Notes: generated by a model not told the origin, from the letters alone. Shown: positions 52,974 to 63,907, numbered from the stretch's first letter. The stretch is DNA of 64,000 nt from Flavimaribacter sediminis (GCF_019492055.1 NZ_JAICBX010000003.1:649045-713044); one strand, 5' to 3'. Translations and numbers: made by a program.

Positions 52974-53719
52974 AGGAAGCCAAGGGCAGCCTGCTCTATC
53001 TCGACGGCGTCAGCGTCGCCTTCGACGGGTTCAAGGCCATCAACAATCTGTCGATGGTCCTGAAGCCTGGCGAGATGCGCGCCATCATCGGTCCGAACGG
53101 CGCCGGCAAGACAACGATGATGGACATCATCACCGGCAAGACGCGTCCGGATTCCGGATATGTCATCTTCGACGGCGAAATCGATCTCACCCAGCACGAC
53201 GAGACCGACATCGCCGCCATGGGCGTCGGCCGCAAGTTCCAGAAGCCAACGGTCTTCGAAAGCCACACGGTCTGGGACAATCTGGAACTGGCGCTCAACC
53301 GCAAGCGCGGCGTCTTTTCAACGCTCTTTTATAAAACCACAGGCAAGGATCGCGAGCAGATCGACGAGATCCTCGAGACCATCCGCCTGATTGCGCGCCG
53401 CGACGAACTGGCCGCCAATCTCTCGCATGGCCAGAAACAGTGGCTGGAGATCGGCATGCTGCTGGCGCAGGAACCGAAGCTGATGCTGGTCGACGAACCC
53501 GTCGCCGGCATGACGGATTCCGAGACGGACGAAACCGCCAAGCTGCTGCGCGAGATCGCGAAAACCCGCTCTGTCGTCGTGGTCGAGCACGATATGGGCT
53601 TCGTGCGCAATCTCGACGTCAAGGTCACGGTTCTCGCCGAAGGCTCTGTCCTGGCCGAAGGGTCGCTCGACCATGTCAGCGCCAATGAAAAAGTCATCGA
53701 AAACTATCTCGGGCGCTAG
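52970..53719 (+). CDS. urtD: Urea ABC transporter ATP-binding protein UrtD
   Basis: LivG-type ATPase of 249 residues. Walker A GPNGAGKTT (about 43-51), signature NLSHGQKQWLEIG, in which the usual LSGG is LSHG as normal for UrtD, Walker B KLMLVDEPVAGM and switch histidine in VVVEHDMGF. Powers urea import with UrtE at the UrtBC permease. Confidence 0.95.
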   Translation: MKEAKGSLLYLDGVSVAFDGFKAINNLSMVLKPGEMRAIIGPNGAGKTTMMDIITGKTRPDSGYVIFDGEIDLTQHDETDIAAMGVGRKFQKPTVFESHTVWDNLELALNRKRGVFSTLFYKTTGKDREQIDEILETIRLIARRDELAANLSHGQKQWLEIGMLLAQEPKLMLVDEPVAGMTDSETDETAKLLREIAKTRSVVVVEHDMGFVRNLDVKVTVLAEGSVLAEGSLDHVSANEKVIENYLGR

Positions 53720-53742
53720 AACGGGATGAAACGGGAAACGTC

Positions 53743-54444
53743 ATGACAACGCTTGAGGTTGACGACATCCACCTCCACTACGGAGCTGCGGAAGCGCTGC
53801 GCGGCGTAACGGTCAAGGCGGAGCCCTCGCAGATTACCTGTGTTCTGGGCCGCAACGGCGTCGGCAAGACGTCTCTCCTGCGCGCTGTCACCGGCCAGCA
53901 TCCTGTCTCGTCCGGCGCGGTCACCTTCGAGGATGCGTCGATCAACGGCAATGCGCCCTACGTGCGGGCTTCCAAGGGCATCGCCATTGTCCCGCAGGGC
54001 CGCGAGATCTTTCCGTTGCTGACGGTGCGCGAGAACCTCGAAACGGGTTTCGCCTGCCTGAAGCGCAAGGACCGGACCATACCGTCTGAAGTCTTCGAGT
54101 TGTTTCCGGTTCTCAACGACATGTTGTCGCGGCGCGGCGGCGACCTGTCCGGCGGCCAGCAACAGCAACTGGCCATTGGCCGCGCGCTTGTCACCCGGCC
54201 GAAACTCCTGCTTCTCGACGAACCGACGGAAGGAATTCAGCCGTCGATCATCAAGGACATCGGACGGGCGCTGACCTTTCTGCGCGATACGTCGGGTTTG
54301 ACGATCCTTCTTGTCGAGCAATATCTGGACTTTTGCCGCGAACTGGCCGATTCAGTCTATATCATGGATCGTGGTGAGATCGTGCATCAGGGGCCGGCCG
54401 AAGACCTCGACCAGCCGGAGGTACGCCGCCACCTGATGGTATAG
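53743..54444 (+). CDS. urtE: Urea ABC transporter ATP-binding protein UrtE
   Basis: LivF-type ATPase of 233 residues. Walker A GRNGVGKTS, signature DLSGGQQQQLAIGRAL, Walker B LLLLDEPTEGIQPS and the H-loop position filled by glutamine (LLVEQYLDF), as is usual for LivF/UrtE. It begins 23 bases after urtD and is 2 bases from ureD, tying urea uptake to urease in one transcript. Confidence 0.95.
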   Translation: MTTLEVDDIHLHYGAAEALRGVTVKAEPSQITCVLGRNGVGKTSLLRAVTGQHPVSSGAVTFEDASINGNAPYVRASKGIAIVPQGREIFPLLTVRENLETGFACLKRKDRTIPSEVFELFPVLNDMLSRRGGDLSGGQQQQLAIGRALVTRPKLLLLDEPTEGIQPSIIKDIGRALTFLRDTSGLTILLVEQYLDFCRELADSVYIMDRGEIVHQGPAEDLDQPEVRRHLMV

Positions 54445-54446
54445 GC

Positions 54447-55310
54447 ATGCTGCAAACTCTGGACAAAACAGCCGTTGATACAATCCGGATGCAGAGAACC
54501 GGCGGAACCGGTCGTCTCGGCGTGCGGGTCGTCGATCGCGCCACGCGGCTGGCGACGCTCTACCAGGAGGGCGCCTGCAAGATAAGAATGCCGTCGCCGC
54601 AATCGAACCGCGCGCTCGACGCCGTCCTTATCAATACGGCCGGAGGGTTGACCGGCGGCGACTGCCTGAACTGGGATATCCATGTCGCCGAAAACGCCAG
54701 CGCAGTCGTGACCACCCAGGCCTGCGAGCGGTATTACCGCTCGATCGGCGGCGTCGCGAGCGTGAATGCGTCGATCAGGGTCGGACCCGGCGCGACGCTC
54801 TGCTGGCTGCCGCAGGAAACCATCATCTTCGACCGCGCGAGCCTGTCGCGCACGATCGATGTCGAACTCGATTCCTCATCCTCCTACCTGATGGTCGAGC
54901 CCATGATCTTCGGGCGAAAGGCGATGGGCGAGACCGTGCGGCAGGCTTATATCGCGGATCGCTGGCGCATCCGCCGCAACGGCGGCCTCATTCACGCCGA
55001 GGACCTCAGATTGTCCGGCGATGTCGCCGAATTGCTGCGCAAGGCCAATGTCGCCGACGGGGCGATCGCGCTCGCCACGATCGTGCTTGTCAGCGCGGAT
55101 TGTGGCGATAGTCTCGAAAAGCTGCTGCGGCTGGCCGGCCCGCGGGCTGGCGCCAGCCACGTGCGCGCGGCGGCGGGCGACAAGATCGTCGTTCGCATGG
55201 TCGCCGACAGCGGGCTGGAATTGCGAAAGCAGCTTGCGCCCATGCTTGAAATGTTGACTGCCACCGTGATCGGACCCGGCCATGGCCTGCCGAAACTTTG
55301 GAACCTGTGA
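54447..55310 (+). CDS. ureD: Urease accessory protein UreD
   Basis: Scaffold protein of 287 residues (UreH in some systems) that binds apo-urease and, with UreF and UreG, forms the nickel-insertion complex. Typical motifs: NTAGGLTGGDCLNWDI, VTTQACERYYRS, LPQETIIFDRASLSR and GPGHGLPKLWNL at the C-terminus. Starts 2 bases after urtE. Confidence 0.94.
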   Translation: MLQTLDKTAVDTIRMQRTGGTGRLGVRVVDRATRLATLYQEGACKIRMPSPQSNRALDAVLINTAGGLTGGDCLNWDIHVAENASAVVTTQACERYYRSIGGVASVNASIRVGPGATLCWLPQETIIFDRASLSRTIDVELDSSSSYLMVEPMIFGRKAMGETVRQAYIADRWRIRRNGGLIHAEDLRLSGDVAELLRKANVADGAIALATIVLVSADCGDSLEKLLRLAGPRAGASHVRAAAGDKIVVRMVADSGLELRKQLAPMLEMLTATVIGPGHGLPKLWNL

Positions 55311-55319
55311 GGACTACGC

Positions 55320-55622
55320 ATGAATCTGACCCCCCGGGAAAAAGACAAGCTGTTGATCGCCATGGCGGCGGAGGTCGCGCGAAAGCGGCTGTCGCGCGGC
55401 GTCAAGCTCAACCATCCTGAAGCCATTGCGCTAATTACCGACTACGTCGTCGAGGGCGCCCGCGACGGCCGCGCCGTCGCGGACCTGATGGAAGCCGGGG
55501 CGCATGTCATCACCCGCGACCAGTGCATGGAAGGGGTGCCGGAAATGATCCACGACGTTCAGGTGGAAGCGACATTCCCTGACGGGGTGAAGCTTGTCAC
55601 CGTCCACGAGCCGATTCGCTAA
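55320..55622 (+). CDS. ureA: Urease gamma subunit UreA
   Basis: Small structural subunit of urease (100 residues): [20 protein letters not shown] at the start, [20 protein letters not shown] and the conserved [20 protein letters not shown] end. Separate gamma and beta genes are the standard bacterial arrangement. Confidence 0.96.
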   Translation: MNLTPREKDKLLIAMAAEVARKRLSRGVKLNHPEAIALITDYVVEGARDGRAVADLMEAGAHVITRDQCMEGVPEMIHDVQVEATFPDGVKLVTVHEPIR

Positions 55623-55637
55623 CAGAGGGGAAAAACC

Positions 55638-55942
55638 ATGATACCGGGAGAATTCATCCATCCCGAGGGAGACATCACCCTCAACGCCGGCGTCGACACG
55701 GTCACGCTTGTCGTCGCCAATAGCGGCGACAGGCCGGTTCAGGTCGGAAGCCACTATCATTTCTACGAGACCAATCAGGCGCTGGAATTCGATCGGGAGA
55801 AGGCGCGCGGCATGCGTCTCAACATCCCGGCCGGCACCGCCGTGCGCTTCGAGCCGGGTCAGGAGCGCGAGATCACGCTTGTGCCCTATCGCGGCGACCG
55901 TCACGTCTTCGGCTTCCGCCAGATGATCATGGGAGACCTGTA

Positions 55943-55943
<1 letters not shown>
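55638..55943 (+). CDS. ureB: Urease beta subunit UreB
   Basis: Structural subunit of 101 residues: [54 protein letters not shown]. It overlaps ureC by one base (TAATG) and has AGAGGGGAAAAACC as ribosome binding region. Confidence 0.96.
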
Positions 55944-57651
<1,708 letters not shown>

Positions 57652-57655
<4 letters not shown>

Positions 57656-58125
57656 CGAGACCGGTCGCAACAAAGGTGGCGTTCGAGGACGGCTGGAAGG
57701 CGGCCGACACGATCACGCTCGACGAAACCGCCCGGTACCGCCGCCGCATGGTCATGACCTCCGACAACGGCGTCGAGTTTCTGCTCGATCTCGGTGAAGC
57801 GAGGCTGCTGCGTCATGGCGACGGGCTTGTTCTCGACGATGGCCGGGTCATCGAGGTTCACGCCGCGCCTGAAAAACTCTATCGTGTCGCAGCTCAGGAT
57901 CCTCATCACATGTTGCGGCTGGCCTGGCATCTCGGCAATCGGCACTGTCCGTCGCAGATCATGGAAGACTGCATGCTGATCCGGCGCGACCACACCCTGC
58001 GCGCCATGCTTGAGGGGCTTGGCGCCGCCGTTACGGAAATCGAGGCGGCCTTCGATCCCGAAGGCGGGGCCTATGGCGAGAGCCACGGCCAGCACGGCCA
58101 TCACCACGGTCACCACCATGACTGA
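57652..58125 (+). CDS. ureE: Urease accessory protein UreE, nickel metallochaperone
   Basis: Nickel carrier of 157 residues. N-terminal peptide-binding-like domain (about 1-75), C-terminal metal domain with [14 protein letters not shown] (conserved histidine at the dimer interface) and a histidine-rich tail ([15 protein letters not shown]). The TTG at 57652, overlapping the ureC stop by 4 bases and with GAGG 11 bases upstream, is the most likely start; an in-frame GTG lies 8 codons later. Confidence 0.9.
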
Positions 58126-58780
58126 TCAACGCTCCCTGCTGCGGCTGATGAGCTGGATGTCCCCGGCTTTTCCAACAGGCGCCTTCACCTACAGCCAGGG
58201 TCTGGAAGGCGCTGTCCATGACGGGCTGATTTCCGAAGGCGATGGGCTTCGCCATTGGCTGGAGGACAGCCTTGCCTTCGGTCAACCCTGGAACGACGCC
58301 GTTCTTTTTGCGGAGAGCTGGCGCAGGGCGCGTGCAGGTGAGGATTGTCTGGACGTGGCTGAACTGGCCGAAGCCATGGCGGGATCCGCAGGGCGTCATA
58401 TCGAGACCATGGGCCAGGGATCGGCGTTCCTGAAAGCCGCCCGCGAATGGCCCTCGCCCGTGTTTGACGCGTTGCCGTCCAGTTGCCCGCTGCCGGTGGC
58501 CGCCGGCGCCGCCTCCGGCGCCCACGGGATTGATCTTTCCGCCGCGCTCGCCGCCTTCCTGCACGCCATGGTCTCCAACGCCGTACAGGCGAGCCTGCGG
58601 CTGCTGCCGCTCGGTCAGCAGCAAGGGGTGGCGATCATGGCGGCGCTCGAGGAGCCTGTGACCGAGACGGTCGAGCGCGCGATGGATTCCACGCTTGATG
58701 ATCTTGGCAGCGCCGCATTTCTGGCGGAAATCATGTCGATGAGACATGAAACCCAATATTCGAGGCTCTTTCGCTCATGA
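58118..58780 (+). CDS. ureF: Urease accessory protein UreF
   Basis: All-helical accessory protein of 220 residues, the checkpoint component between UreD and UreG. Motifs: [20 protein letters not shown] at the start, [17 protein letters not shown] and [17 protein letters not shown]. The ATG at 58118 overlaps the ureE end by 8 bases; longer readings run through ureE and lack support. Confidence 0.93.
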   Translation: MTDQRSLLRLMSWMSPAFPTGAFTYSQGLEGAVHDGLISEGDGLRHWLEDSLAFGQPWNDAVLFAESWRRARAGEDCLDVAELAEAMAGSAGRHIETMGQGSAFLKAAREWPSPVFDALPSSCPLPVAAGAASGAHGIDLSAALAAFLHAMVSNAVQASLRLLPLGQQQGVAIMAALEEPVTETVERAMDSTLDDLGSAAFLAEIMSMRHETQYSRLFRS

Positions 58781-59406
58781 CCCAATCGGCAAACGGACCC
58801 CTGCGCATCGGCATCGGCGGGCCTGTCGGATCCGGCAAGACGACATTGACGGAAAAACTCTGCAAGGCGATGCGCGACGACTTTTCCATCGGCGTCGTCA
58901 CCAACGACATCTACACGAAGGAAGACGCCGAGGCGCTGGTGCGGCTGCAGGCGCTGTCATCGGACCGGATCGTTGGCGTGGAGACAGGCGGCTGCCCGCA
59001 CACCGCGATCCGCGAAGACGCGTCCATCAATTTGTCGGCCATCGACGCCTTGCTCGACGTTCATCCGGACCTCGACGTGATCTTCATCGAATCCGGCGGC
59101 GACAATCTCGCAGCCACCTTCTCCCCCCAGCTTGCCGACCTGACGATCTACGTCATTTCCGTCGCGCAAGGCGAAGAGATCCCCCGCAAGGGCGGTCCCG
59201 CCATCACCCGTTCCGACCTGTTGATCGTCAACAAGACCGATCTCGCGCCCTATGTCGGCGCCGATCTCGAGGTGATGCGCCGCGACGCCGACCGCATGCG
59301 TGACGGCAAGGAGACGCTGTTCACCGACATGCGCCGCGGCGAGGGCGTCGACAGGATCGTCGACTTCCTCGTTTTCACCGGCGGCCTCGCCGTTGCGGCC
59401 GAATGA
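58777..59406 (+). CDS. ureG: Urease accessory GTPase UreG
   Basis: SIMIBI GTPase of 209 residues supplying GTP energy and nickel for urease maturation. P-loop GPVGSGKTT at residues 15-23, the metal-binding CPH motif in [30 protein letters not shown], and the guanine site VNKTDLAP. Last gene of the operon; it overlaps ureF by 4 bases and its stop lies 4 bases from the convergent VIT gene. Confidence 0.96.
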   Translation: MTQSANGPLRIGIGGPVGSGKTTLTEKLCKAMRDDFSIGVVTNDIYTKEDAEALVRLQALSSDRIVGVETGGCPHTAIREDASINLSAIDALLDVHPDLDVIFIESGGDNLAATFSPQLADLTIYVISVAQGEEIPRKGGPAITRSDLLIVNKTDLAPYVGADLEVMRRDADRMRDGKETLFTDMRRGEGVDRIVDFLVFTGGLAVAAE

Positions 59407-59410
59407 GCGG

Positions 59411-60130
59411 TCAGACGACGCTCTTGAGAAAATAGCCGATGGCGTAGGCGACAGCCGACGCCGCCAGTCCTATCGCCAGGGTCTCCAGCCCCGATCGCCA
59501 CCAGGGCTGTGGCGACCAGGTGGCCTTCGTCGCTCCGATTGCAAAAAAGACGATGGCGGTCGCGACGAGCGAAATCACGAAACCGTCTTCACTGCCGATC
59601 AGATAGGGCATGAGCGGCACGAGGCCGCAGATCAGGAAGGCGATGAAGGTGCTCGCCGCCGAGAGCATTGGCGAACGCACGACTTCGGAAAGCCCGTACT
59701 CGTCCACGAGCATCGTGGAAATCCAGGTCTCGTCATTGGAGGTCACCGCCGCAACCGCGGATTCGAGCGCCTCGCCCTCGATGCCCTTGCCCTGGAGTAT
59801 CTGGCGGATCTCCTCGCGTTCCCCTTCCGGTTCTGCGGCAATGTGCTTCCGCTCTATCCGCCGCAATCTCTCCAGATTGTCGACCTCGGTCTTGGTGCCG
59901 CTGTAGTTGCTGGCGGCCATGGAAAAACCGTCTGCGATAAGATTGGCGAAACCCATGATGATGATGGTGCGGGTCGAGAGTTCGGCGCCGACGACGCCGG
60001 AGATAATCGCGAAGGTCGTCACCGCGCCGTCGATGCCTCCATAAACCCAGTCGCGGATATAGTTGGGCTTGGCGCCGGCGCTGAGGCGGGCGCGTATCGC
60101 CGCCACGCTGTGGTCATGTTCAAGCTTCAT
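59411..60130 (-). CDS. VIT1/CCC1 family iron/manganese transporter
   Basis: Membrane protein of 239 residues of the Fe2+/Mn2+ exporter family related to yeast CCC1 and plant VIT1. Hydrophobic helices at about 30-50, 55-75, 155-180, 185-205 and 210-235. The first helix pair contains DWVYGGIDGAVTTFAIISGV and FANLIADGFSMAASNY, signature segments, and an acidic cytosolic metal-binding region with EREEI and several glutamates lies between. It lacks the N-terminal ferritin-like domain of rhizobial MbfA. An ICE-like box overlaps its promoter, suggesting Irr repression under low iron and a role in iron export or detoxification. Confidence 0.85.
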   Translation of the reverse strand: MKLEHDHSVAAIRARLSAGAKPNYIRDWVYGGIDGAVTTFAIISGVVGAELSTRTIIIMGFANLIADGFSMAASNYSGTKTEVDNLERLRRIERKHIAAEPEGEREEIRQILQGKGIEGEALESAVAAVTSNDETWISTMLVDEYGLSEVVRSPMLSAASTFIAFLICGLVPLMPYLIGSEDGFVISLVATAIVFFAIGATKATWSPQPWWRSGLETLAIGLAASAVAYAIGYFLKSVV

Positions 60131-60148
60131 GCGCGCAGTCCGTCATTC

Positions 60149-60185
60149 TTTTGAATGATTCTAATATACATGATCGCGCCTGAAA
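60149..60185 (-). promoter_or_regulatory. Promoter of the VIT gene with ICE-like Irr box
   Basis: Minus strand TTTCAG (60180-60185) and TAGAAT (60158-60163) with 16-base spacing; the ICE-like ATTAGAATCATTCAAAA (60149-60165) covers the -10. It differs from TTTAGAA-N3-TTCTAAA at two positions and shares a 12-base core with the rirA box. Confidence 0.6.
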
Positions 60186-60189
60186 TGCG

Positions 60190-60232
60190 TGTTGATATTG
60201 ATCAACAGCATGTGACAAATGCCGGCTATAGT
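60190..60232 (+). promoter_or_regulatory. FNR/FixK-type box and -10 element of the APC permease gene
   Basis: TGTTGAT-ATTG-ATCAACA is a perfect palindrome containing the anaerobox TTGAT-N4-ATCAA (60192-60205). A -10 TATAGT (60227-60232) predicts a start near 60240, which puts the box centre at about -41.5, the class II activator position. It lies 57 bases before the GTG start. Confidence 0.65.
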
Positions 60233-60261
60233 TGTGTCCGGTGAAAACGGAGGTCGTCGGC

Positions 60262-61491
60262 GTGACGGTGGATGATAGCTCCCGGGAGGGATCGCTCAAT
60301 CGGGTGATCGGGCTGCCGCTCCTGGTGTTTTACGGCGTGGGGGTGACGATCGGCGCCGGCATTTTCGCCCTGATGGGTGAAATTCTGCGGATTGCCGGCG
60401 ATCATGCGCCGCTGACATTCCTGATCGCGGGACTGATCGCCGGCGCGACCGGCTTCTCCTATTCCCGCCTCGGCGCCGTCTATCCCGTCGCCGCCGGAGA
60501 GGCGATCTATGTGAAAGTCGGTCTCGGCGCGTTCTGGGGTCGTCTTGTCGGCCTCGGCGTCGCGGCGACCGGCATCGTCTCGAGCGCCGTTATCGCCCTT
60601 TCCTTCGCCGGCTATCTGGGTAGCCTGGTCGCCCTGCCGCAATGGCTGCTGGCGCTGTCCGTTATCGCCGCCCTCACGCTGATTGCGTTTGCCGGCGTGC
60701 GCATGAGCGTCGGTTTCGCAGCTGTCATCACGGTGCTCGAAACCGGCACGCTCATCGTCGTCTGCTTCGCCGGCGCGCCTCTCGTCTTCGAAGCCGGCGT
60801 TGCGCCGAAACTCTTCAGCCTGCCGGCCTCCGGCGCCGAGTGGGGTCTGGTGCTGAGCGCCAGCCTGATCGCCTTCTTCGCCTTTGTCGGCTTCGAGGAT
60901 ATCGTCAATATGGCGGAGGAAACGCGCAATCCGCAACGCAATCTGCCGCTGGCGATCATCCTGACGCTTCTGATCACGATCGCGATCTATCTTCTCGTCT
61001 CGATGATCGCGATCGCCGCTCCGGATCGCGCGGCGCTGACCTCCAGCCAGGCGCCCCTGGCCGATCTCTTCGCCTCGATCACCGGTCGCTCGGGCGCGCC
61101 GATCGCCGCGATGGCGACGATCGCCATGGTCAACGGCATTCTGGTGCAGATCGTCATGTCGAGCCGGGTGCTCTACGGCATGGCGCGCGAGAACCTGATG
61201 CCGGGCTTTCTAGCCCATGTCCATGAAAAGCGGCGCACTCCGTCAACAGCAACGCTTCTTGTCGGAGCAATCATTGCAATCCTGTCGCTCGCCGTTCCCC
61301 TTGTCAGCCTCGCCAAGCTGACAAGCATCGTCATCCTCATGGTCTTTACCCTGGTCAACCTGTCGCTCTGGCGGATCGGCAGCCGGCCGGATTCGCCCGC
61401 AGGCCTCAGGAACTGGCGCCTGTGGGGTTTGGCTGGCGCAGTGCTTTCAGCCTTTCTTCTGGTCCCCGAACTCATTGCTGTCGTCAGTTGA
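60262..61491 (+). CDS. APC superfamily amino acid permease
   Basis: Twelve-helix permease of 409 residues importing an amino acid or related amine. The N-terminal LPLLVFYGVGVTIGAGIFAL carries the helix-1 GxG substrate motif, and FFAFVGFEDIVNMAEETRNP is the helix-6 to loop motif of the cationic/general APC group. Start: GTG at 60262 has GGAGG exactly 8 bases upstream and the predicted transcript begins near 60240; an in-frame TTG at 60232 would overlap the -10 element. Upstream FNR-type box suggests low-oxygen induction. Its 3' end overlaps the opposing DUF202 gene by 45 bases. Confidence 0.84.
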   Translation: MTVDDSSREGSLNRVIGLPLLVFYGVGVTIGAGIFALMGEILRIAGDHAPLTFLIAGLIAGATGFSYSRLGAVYPVAAGEAIYVKVGLGAFWGRLVGLGVAATGIVSSAVIALSFAGYLGSLVALPQWLLALSVIAALTLIAFAGVRMSVGFAAVITVLETGTLIVVCFAGAPLVFEAGVAPKLFSLPASGAEWGLVLSASLIAFFAFVGFEDIVNMAEETRNPQRNLPLAIILTLLITIAIYLLVSMIAIAAPDRAALTSSQAPLADLFASITGRSGAPIAAMATIAMVNGILVQIVMSSRVLYGMARENLMPGFLAHVHEKRRTPSTATLLVGAIIAILSLAVPLVSLAKLTSIVILMVFTLVNLSLWRIGSRPDSPAGLRNWRLWGLAGAVLSAFLLVPELIAVVS

Positions 61492-61770
61492 CGCCTCGTC
61501 CTGAAGTTTCACGCGTTCGGATTCGATATCCTTGCGCAGAATCCGGTAGTCGATGATCCCGATCGTCGCCACGATCAGGGAAACCGGCATGAAAACGGTG
61601 CCGAGAATTTCCAGCCACGGGCTTCCGCTCAGTTTCAACAGCCCCGCGCCGGACACGAACAGGGCAATACTGGTGTTCAGATAGGCAAGCAGCGTGCGCC
61701 GGTTCGCCAGTTCCGTTCTGGCGACAGCCAGAACCAGGTTTTCAACCGCGCGTTCTTCGTTCTTGTCCAT
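61447..61770 (-). CDS. DUF202/YidH-like small membrane protein
   Basis: Protein of 107 residues with the DUF202 opening ELANRRTLLAYLNTSIALFV and two to three hydrophobic segments (about 28-45, 52-75). The acidic C-terminal tail (about 90-107) is encoded inside the 3' end of the convergent APC permease gene. The ATG at 61770 has GAGG 8-11 bases upstream; a longer form to 61812 lacks this. Function unknown. Confidence 0.78.
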   Translation of the reverse strand: MDKNEERAVENLVLAVARTELANRRTLLAYLNTSIALFVSGAGLLKLSGSPWLEILGTVFMPVSLIVATIGIIDYRILRKDIESERVKLQDEASTDDSNEFGDQKKG

Positions 61771-61905
61771 CTTCGTCCCTCGTCCGACGGAAGCTATGCG
61801 AACAATATTCAAGAAAATCAGAGCCTGTAAATGAGTTAATCTGTTGATTCATTACGCCGTCACGCGGCAATGTCATAAAGTAATCGATTATCGGGAACGA
61901 CGAGA

Positions 61906-63312
61906 ATGGACAAGCCAGAAGACCTGAATTGGGTCCGGGAACAACCCGATACGCCTGACCCGGCCAACGACCAGACGCTGGCCACGATCAGAAAATTCGT
62001 CAGGGAGCGCCGCAAGGCGGACCTCCTTGCGGCGCTGAAGATGTGGGATCCGCTCGACGTCATGCAGATGCTGACGCGGATGCGTTTGAAATATGCGCGC
62101 AAGCTGTTCCAGTGGCTGCCGGCCAATCCGTCCGTGCGGGTCATCGCCGAACTCAAGCCTGATTTCCGTTCCCTGCTGATGCAGGAGTCCACCCAGCAGC
62201 AGCTCACCGATATCCTCGACGGCATGGATCCGGAGGATGCGGCGGAAACCCTCAACAGCTTTCCGGACGATATCGCCGAATTGTTGCTCGACAATCTTCC
62301 CGATGCGAGCGGCGTCGCGGAAGCCGCCGCCTACAGCCACGACACGGCGGGCCGTGTCATGGCGCGCCGGTTCGTCGCGCTGCCGGAAACACTGGGCGTC
62401 GAGGAGGCCGTGGCCGCCATCCGGTCCGAGGCCGACCGCATCCGCAAGATATTCACGCTCTACGTGGTCGACGCGGACGGAAGACTTGTCGGAACAGTCG
62501 GCGTCGGGCCCCTCCTGCTCGCCCAGAAGGACCAGACGCTGGGTGAAGTCATGGCCACCGATTTCATCGCCGTCGCAGCCGACACGGACCAGGAAGAGGT
62601 GCTGCGGATCGCGCGCAATCGCGACATGCGCACGGTCCCGGTGATCGACGGCGACGGGCGGTTGATCGGCCGCATCACGCCCAAGCAGTTGAACCGCATC
62701 GCCGTCGAGGAAGCCTCGGAAGACATGATGTTCATGAGCGGTGTGTCGCCGGAATCAGAAGCCGACGACTCCATCCTGCGCATCGTCAAGGGCCGCCTGC
62801 CATGGCTGCTCGCCGGACTGGTCGGCGCCAGCGTCGCGGCGAGCGTCGTCGGCATATTCGAGGACCAGCTGGCGGCGGCGATCGTGCTCGCCTCCTTCAT
62901 TCCGATCACCATGTCGCTTGCCGGCAACGCCGGGCTTCAGGCCTCCGCCGTCGCGGTGCGCGGTCTGGCGACCGGCAAGGTCTGGGAGGGCGACATCCTC
63001 TGGCGCCTGCTGAAGGAACTCGTCGCCGCGCTGATCAACGGCGCGGTCGCCGGCCTCGTCCTCGGCATGCTTGTGCTTGTCGCATCGCTGTTCATCGAAA
63101 TCGAGGATCCGCTGAATCTCGTGATCGCGACGTCCCTGTCCCTGTTGTGCGTCACGACGCTCGCCGCAATGGTCGGCGCGACAATTCCCATCCTGCTCGA
63201 CAAGCTGGGTTTCGATCCGGCGATGGCGATCGGCGTATTCATAACCTCGTCGAACGACGTTCTGGGCGTGCTCATCTTCTTCCTGATGGCGACGACATTT
63301 TATCTGGGGTGA
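61906..63312 (+). CDS. mgtE: Magnesium transporter MgtE
   Basis: Magnesium-gated channel of 468 residues. Cytosolic MgtE N domain (about 20-135), two CBS domains (about 140-265), the plug helix, then five transmembrane helices (about 295-468). Channel signatures: ITMSLAGNAGLQASAVAVRG and the C-terminal FDPAMAIGVFITSSNDVLGV, where the aspartate in the last helix region lines the pore. No Mg riboswitch was seen upstream. Confidence 0.92.
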   Translation: MDKPEDLNWVREQPDTPDPANDQTLATIRKFVRERRKADLLAALKMWDPLDVMQMLTRMRLKYARKLFQWLPANPSVRVIAELKPDFRSLLMQESTQQQLTDILDGMDPEDAAETLNSFPDDIAELLLDNLPDASGVAEAAAYSHDTAGRVMARRFVALPETLGVEEAVAAIRSEADRIRKIFTLYVVDADGRLVGTVGVGPLLLAQKDQTLGEVMATDFIAVAADTDQEEVLRIARNRDMRTVPVIDGDGRLIGRITPKQLNRIAVEEASEDMMFMSGVSPESEADDSILRIVKGRLPWLLAGLVGASVAASVVGIFEDQLAAAIVLASFIPITMSLAGNAGLQASAVAVRGLATGKVWEGDILWRLLKELVAALINGAVAGLVLGMLVLVASLFIEIEDPLNLVIATSLSLLCVTTLAAMVGATIPILLDKLGFDPAMAIGVFITSSNDVLGVLIFFLMATTFYLG

Positions 63313-63317
63313 CGCCG

Positions 63318-63818
63318 ATGACGACATGCGCATGGCTCGACAATCTGGTCGGCAAACCGCTGAGCGGCGTCAACTATGCGGCCGACATGGCCATGATCGG
63401 CTTCGGCAGGGGACCGCTTGTCGAACGCCGCGGAAAGACAATCCAGCTCTCCGAATGGGACCTCCACCTGCAATGCCCCTGGCGTTTCGTGCGCGACGGA
63501 TCGGTGATCCTTGCGAGTACGGATTTTCACTATGACGCCGCTACCGGAGAACCATGCGACAGGGACGAGGTCCGGAAGTCCGTCTTTTACGCCAACAGAA
63601 ACAGCCTGTTGGATCGGCTTGAGCAAACCCCCGTCACCGTCGTTTCCCTCGCCAAGAAATCGGCCGGCGCCTTCGATGTGATTTTCGAGCGCGAACTCGA
63701 ACTCAATGTTCTGCCCACATGCTCACAGAACTTCCACGCCCTGGAGGAATGGCGGCTGTTCCAGCCTGGAAAGGACGCCAATCATTTCGTCTATCCCGTT
63801 GGCTCCGACGGCGAGTGA
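63318..63818 (+). CDS. Hypothetical protein, unknown function
   Basis: Protein of 166 residues, no signal or membrane segment, no family I recognise. The centre holds IQLSEWDLHLQCPWRFVRDG, which could be a small beta-rich domain. The ATG at 63318 lies 5 bases after the mgtE stop (a GTG at 63309 overlaps the stop), so it is probably co-transcribed with mgtE. A bidirectional terminator follows. Confidence 0.7.
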   Translation: MTTCAWLDNLVGKPLSGVNYAADMAMIGFGRGPLVERRGKTIQLSEWDLHLQCPWRFVRDGSVILASTDFHYDAATGEPCDRDEVRKSVFYANRNSLLDRLEQTPVTVVSLAKKSAGAFDVIFERELELNVLPTCSQNFHALEEWRLFQPGKDANHFVYPVGSDGE

Positions 63819-63833
63819 TCAGGAACAAGGCAC

Positions 63834-63869
63834 AAAAAAACGGCCCGGGAAGACCCGAGCCGTTTTTTT
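63834..63869. terminator. Bidirectional intrinsic terminator
   Basis: A7-CGGCCCGGG-AAGA-CCCGAGCCG-T7: a 9-base stem with one mismatch, flanked by seven A and seven T, serving both the plus-strand gene ending at 63818 and the minus-strand rRNA operon. Confidence 0.92.
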
Positions 63870-63907
63870 AGAAGTAAAGAGAAGATATTTTATGTGTTGC
63901 TATTTTC

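Noticed and set aside
60232..60261. TTG start at 60232 for the APC permease
   Set aside because: It overlaps the predicted -10 element, whereas the GTG at 60262 has an ideal GGAGG.
63834..63869. Long palindrome with A and T runs considered as part of a mobile-element end
   Set aside because: Structure and position match a bidirectional terminator between a plus-strand gene and the 5S rRNA.
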